DNA of 6,991 nt from an uncultured Dictyoglomus sp. Its GTDB lineage: Bacteria; Dictyoglomota; Dictyoglomia; Dictyoglomales; Dictyoglomaceae. The DNA is taken from NCBI GenBank assembly GCA_938039765.1, contig CALHTV010000064.1, positions 1 to 6,991 on the forward strand. Direction: 5' to 3'. Below are positions 5,415-6,991 of the stretch, piece by piece. Within the stretch, counting starts at the first letter, position 1. Each line of letters opens with the position of its first letter. A program made the translations under genes and the position numbers. The notes under the pieces are model-generated. The model did no database searches. It saw only the letters and a program-made list of their open reading frames with translations, and was not told where the DNA came from.

Positions 5415-6059
5415 ATGGAACTGAAGGGTGTAATTTTTGACTGGGATGGTACATTAGTAGATTCTTTTCCTGCTTGTATTAAGGCTACAAAAGAAATCTT
5501 TTCCCTTTATGGGATAGATTTAGATGAACAAAAATATAGAGAAAACTTTTCTCCTAATTGGTATGAAATTTATAGGAATCATGGAGTGCCTGAAGAATAT
5601 TGGAAAGATATAGATCTTATGTGGAAGGATTATTTTGATTACTCTTTAGTAAGGTGGAGGGAAGGAGCCGAAGAGAATTTATCCTTTTTGAAAAAACTTA
5701 ATTTAAAAATTGGAGTAGTAACTGCAAGCACTAAGAAGGATATTGAAGAGGAGAGTCCTTATCTACATCCAGAAAGGTATATTGATGAATGGATTCTTTG
5801 GGAGGATTCAGAAAAACCAAAACCTGATCCCTTACCTTTAATGAAAATTCTTCAAAAGCTTAGGCTTTCTCCTTATGATGTTGTATATGTAGGAGATTCC
5901 CCTCAGGATATAATTATGGGAAAAACTTTAAAAATTATAACTATCGGGGTAGACTCTAGTTTTACTACCCCTGATAGAATAAATTCAGCAAATCCTAATT
6001 TTCATTTTAGTAATCTTTGGGATCTTTTAAAATTCTGGAAAGATCTACTTAATCTCTAA
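5415..6059 (+). CDS. HAD superfamily hydrolase, phosphoglycolate phosphatase/PpaX-like
   Basis: A 214-residue HAD hydrolase with a helical cap (subfamily I) that removes phosphate from a small molecule through an aspartyl-phosphate intermediate. Motif I is [12 protein letters not shown] (6-17) with nucleophile Asp9 and acid Asp11. Motif II is Thr103 in VVTAST. Motif III is Lys134 in [10 protein letters not shown], and motif IV is YVGDSPQDI (158-166) with Asp161 and Asp165. The catalytic set is complete. The helical cap lies between about residues 15 and 85. Trp10 in the DWDGT motif is an accepted variant. Phosphoglycolate phosphatase, beta-phosphoglucomutase-like or PpaX pyrophosphatase are all possible; the substrate cannot be read from sequence. 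It begins 4 bases after the c-di-GMP gene, so it is probably the last gene of that transcript. Its end overlaps the convergent isocitrate dehydrogenase gene by 15 bases. Confidence 0.9.
   Translation: MELKGVIFDWDGTLVDSFPACIKATKEIFSLYGIDLDEQKYRENFSPNWYEIYRNHGVPEEYWKDIDLMWKDYFDYSLVRWREGAEENLSFLKKLNLKIGVVTASTKKDIEEESPYLHPERYIDEWILWEDSEKPKPDPLPLMKILQKLRLSPYDVVYVGDSPQDIIMGKTLKIITIGVDSSFTTPDRINSANPNFHFSNLWDLLKFWKDLLNL
5930..5977 (-). terminator. Probable intrinsic terminator of the isocitrate dehydrogenase gene, inside the HAD gene
   Basis: On the minus strand the arms at 5977-5965 and 5952-5941 pair over 12 base pairs (CTATC with GATAG and GGGGTAG with CTACCCC) with one bulged base and a 12-base loop. 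A T-rich tail, TTATAATTTTT, follows immediately at 5940-5930. The site is about 70 bases after the isocitrate dehydrogenase stop. Read on the plus strand, the hairpin has no T run after it, so it should act in the minus direction only. Confidence 0.55.
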
Positions 6060-6991
6060 CAATTTTTCCAAATTTTCCTTTATAGCTCCAATAAATTCCT
6101 CTGTATTTACATATTTTTCTACAGGAGGAACAGCAAGGGGCTGTAAATCTTTTGTCATAATACCGCTTTCTATAGTTCTTAAAGTGGCTTCTTCTAACTT
6201 ATCTGCAAAATTAATAGCTTCCTTATTATTATCAAGTTCTCCTCTTTTCCTTATAGCTCCTGTCCATGCAAATATAGAAGCAGTAGGATTAGTTGAGGTT
6301 TTATTTCCCTTAAGATACTCATAGTAATGTCTCCTTACAGTACCATGAGCTGCTTCGTACTCATACTCTCCTTCAGGAGAAACTAATACTGAAGTCATAA
6401 GTCCAAGGCTTCCAAAGCCTGCTGCAATCATATCAGACATTATATCTCCTTCGTAATTCATGCAGGCCCATAGAATTCCGCCTTCACTTTTTATAATTTG
6501 TGCTACTGCATCGTCAATCAAGAGATATCTGTAATTTATTCCTTTTTGCTCAAAATCTTCTTTTCTTTTTTCTACTTCTTCTTGAAAAATTTCTTTGAAA
6601 AATCCATGATATGTTTTTGAAATAGTATCCTTTGCAGAGAACCAGATATCTACTTTTTCAGAGAGAGCGTAATTTATGCATGCTTTTGCAAAGCTTCTTA
6701 TAGATTTCTCTGTATTGTGGAGAACCATAAAAATTCCCTTTCCTTCAAAGGAATAAACAGAGAAACTTTGAGTTTTAGAATTTTTAAGTACAACCTCCAA
6801 ATTTGTTGGTTCTGTTATCTTATACTCAAAAGCATTATAAATGTCTCCATAAGCATGTCTTCCAATTATAATAGGTTTTTTCCAAGTTCTTACAAAAGGA
6901 GGTATATTTTTTACCACTATTGGTTTTCTAAATACAGTACCATCTAAGTAGGCTCTTATAGTAGCATTAGGACTTTTCCTGTCATGGTTCT
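6045..6991 (-). CDS. icd: NADP-dependent isocitrate dehydrogenase, eukaryotic-type subfamily (5' end beyond the window)
   Basis: The frame is open from the right edge to TAG at 6045-6047, giving 314 C-terminal residues; compared with human IDH1 (414) about 88 N-terminal residues are missing. A GTG at 6917 is an internal codon, not the start: family sequence continues upstream as [17 protein letters not shown]. The enzyme oxidatively decarboxylates isocitrate to 2-oxoglutarate, making NADPH. Fragment residues Ser6, Arg12, Arg21 and Arg44 ([10 protein letters not shown]) match human S94, R100, R109 and R132. Tyr51 matches Y139 and Lys120 matches K212. Metal ligands are Asp159 (LIDD) and Asp182/Asp186 (GDIMSD). 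[10 protein letters not shown] (213-222) is the NADP-binding loop with the Arg-His pair used for the 2'-phosphate, so NADP rather than NAD is predicted. All catalytic residues in the visible part are intact. It is convergent with the HAD gene. Confidence 0.96.
   Translation of the reverse strand, partial: NHDRKSPNATIRAYLDGTVFRKPIVVKNIPPFVRTWKKPIIIGRHAYGDIYNAFEYKITEPTNLEVVLKNSKTQSFSVYSFEGKGIFMVLHNTEKSIRSFAKACINYALSEKVDIWFSAKDTISKTYHGFFKEIFQEEVEKRKEDFEQKGINYRYLLIDDAVAQIIKSEGGILWACMNYEGDIMSDMIAAGFGSLGLMTSVLVSPEGEYEYEAAHGTVRRHYYEYLKGNKTSTNPTASIFAWTGAIRKRGELDNNKEAINFADKLEEATLRTIESGIMTKDLQPLAVPPVEKYVNTEEFIGAIKENLEKLLEIK

Noticed and set aside
6130..6144. Small hairpin ACAGC/GCTGT as the terminator of the HAD transcript
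   Set aside because: Only five base pairs and followed by AAATCTTTT rather than a clean T run; too weak to call.
6915..6917. GTG 6917 as start of the isocitrate dehydrogenase gene
   Set aside because: Conserved substrate-binding sequence (SPNATIR, DGTVFR) continues in frame upstream to the window edge, so the gene is cut by the edge rather than starting here.
6717..6947. 76-codon plus-strand open frame opposite icd
   Set aside because: Lies entirely antisense to a certain gene, with no ribosome binding site or recognisable protein; a shadow frame.

Overview
The window is AT-rich, gene-dense chromosomal DNA with short spacers, overlapping genes, strong GGAG-type ribosome binding sites and purine-rich coding strands. 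The proteins are rich in Lys, Glu and Ile. An archaeal-type 8-oxoguanine glycosylase (Ogg2), an SfsA protein, an encapsulin-type ferritin-like protein, a eukaryotic-type NADP isocitrate dehydrogenase and bacterial Soj/Spo0J (ParA/ParB) together suggest an anaerobic thermophilic bacterium. A Dictyoglomus-like organism is my best guess. This is inference from gene content and style, not a database match. I see no mobile element, tRNA, rRNA or CRISPR.

Left part (1-1991, minus strand): a leftward three-gene run with overlapping ends. First comes a secreted protein with a Vps62/NPP1-like His-Asp-Glu motif (1991-1269), then sfsA (1287-631), then an Ogg2 DNA glycosylase (644 to beyond the left edge). 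A 74-base divergent intergenic region (1992-2065) carries back-to-back candidate promoters.

Middle and right (2066-6059, plus strand): a compact rightward run. A small ferritin-like protein is followed by a 38-base gap holding a near-perfect parS site, then parA, parB, a PAS-GGDEF-HD-GYP cyclic-di-GMP protein and a HAD-family phosphatase. parA and parB overlap, and the next junctions are only 6 and 4 bases. A second candidate promoter with ideal spacing lies inside the ferritin-like gene and could drive parAB separately. ParA, ParB and parS form a chromosome-type partition cassette. The c-di-GMP protein and the phosphatase probably share its transcript.

Right end (6991-6045, minus strand): the C-terminal three quarters of an NADP-dependent isocitrate dehydrogenase gene, convergent with the HAD gene. 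The two coding regions overlap tail-to-tail by 15 bases, and the likely isocitrate dehydrogenase terminator lies inside the HAD coding sequence. Apart from the 74-base and 38-base gaps the window is essentially all coding; no gene-free stretch exceeds 300 bases.
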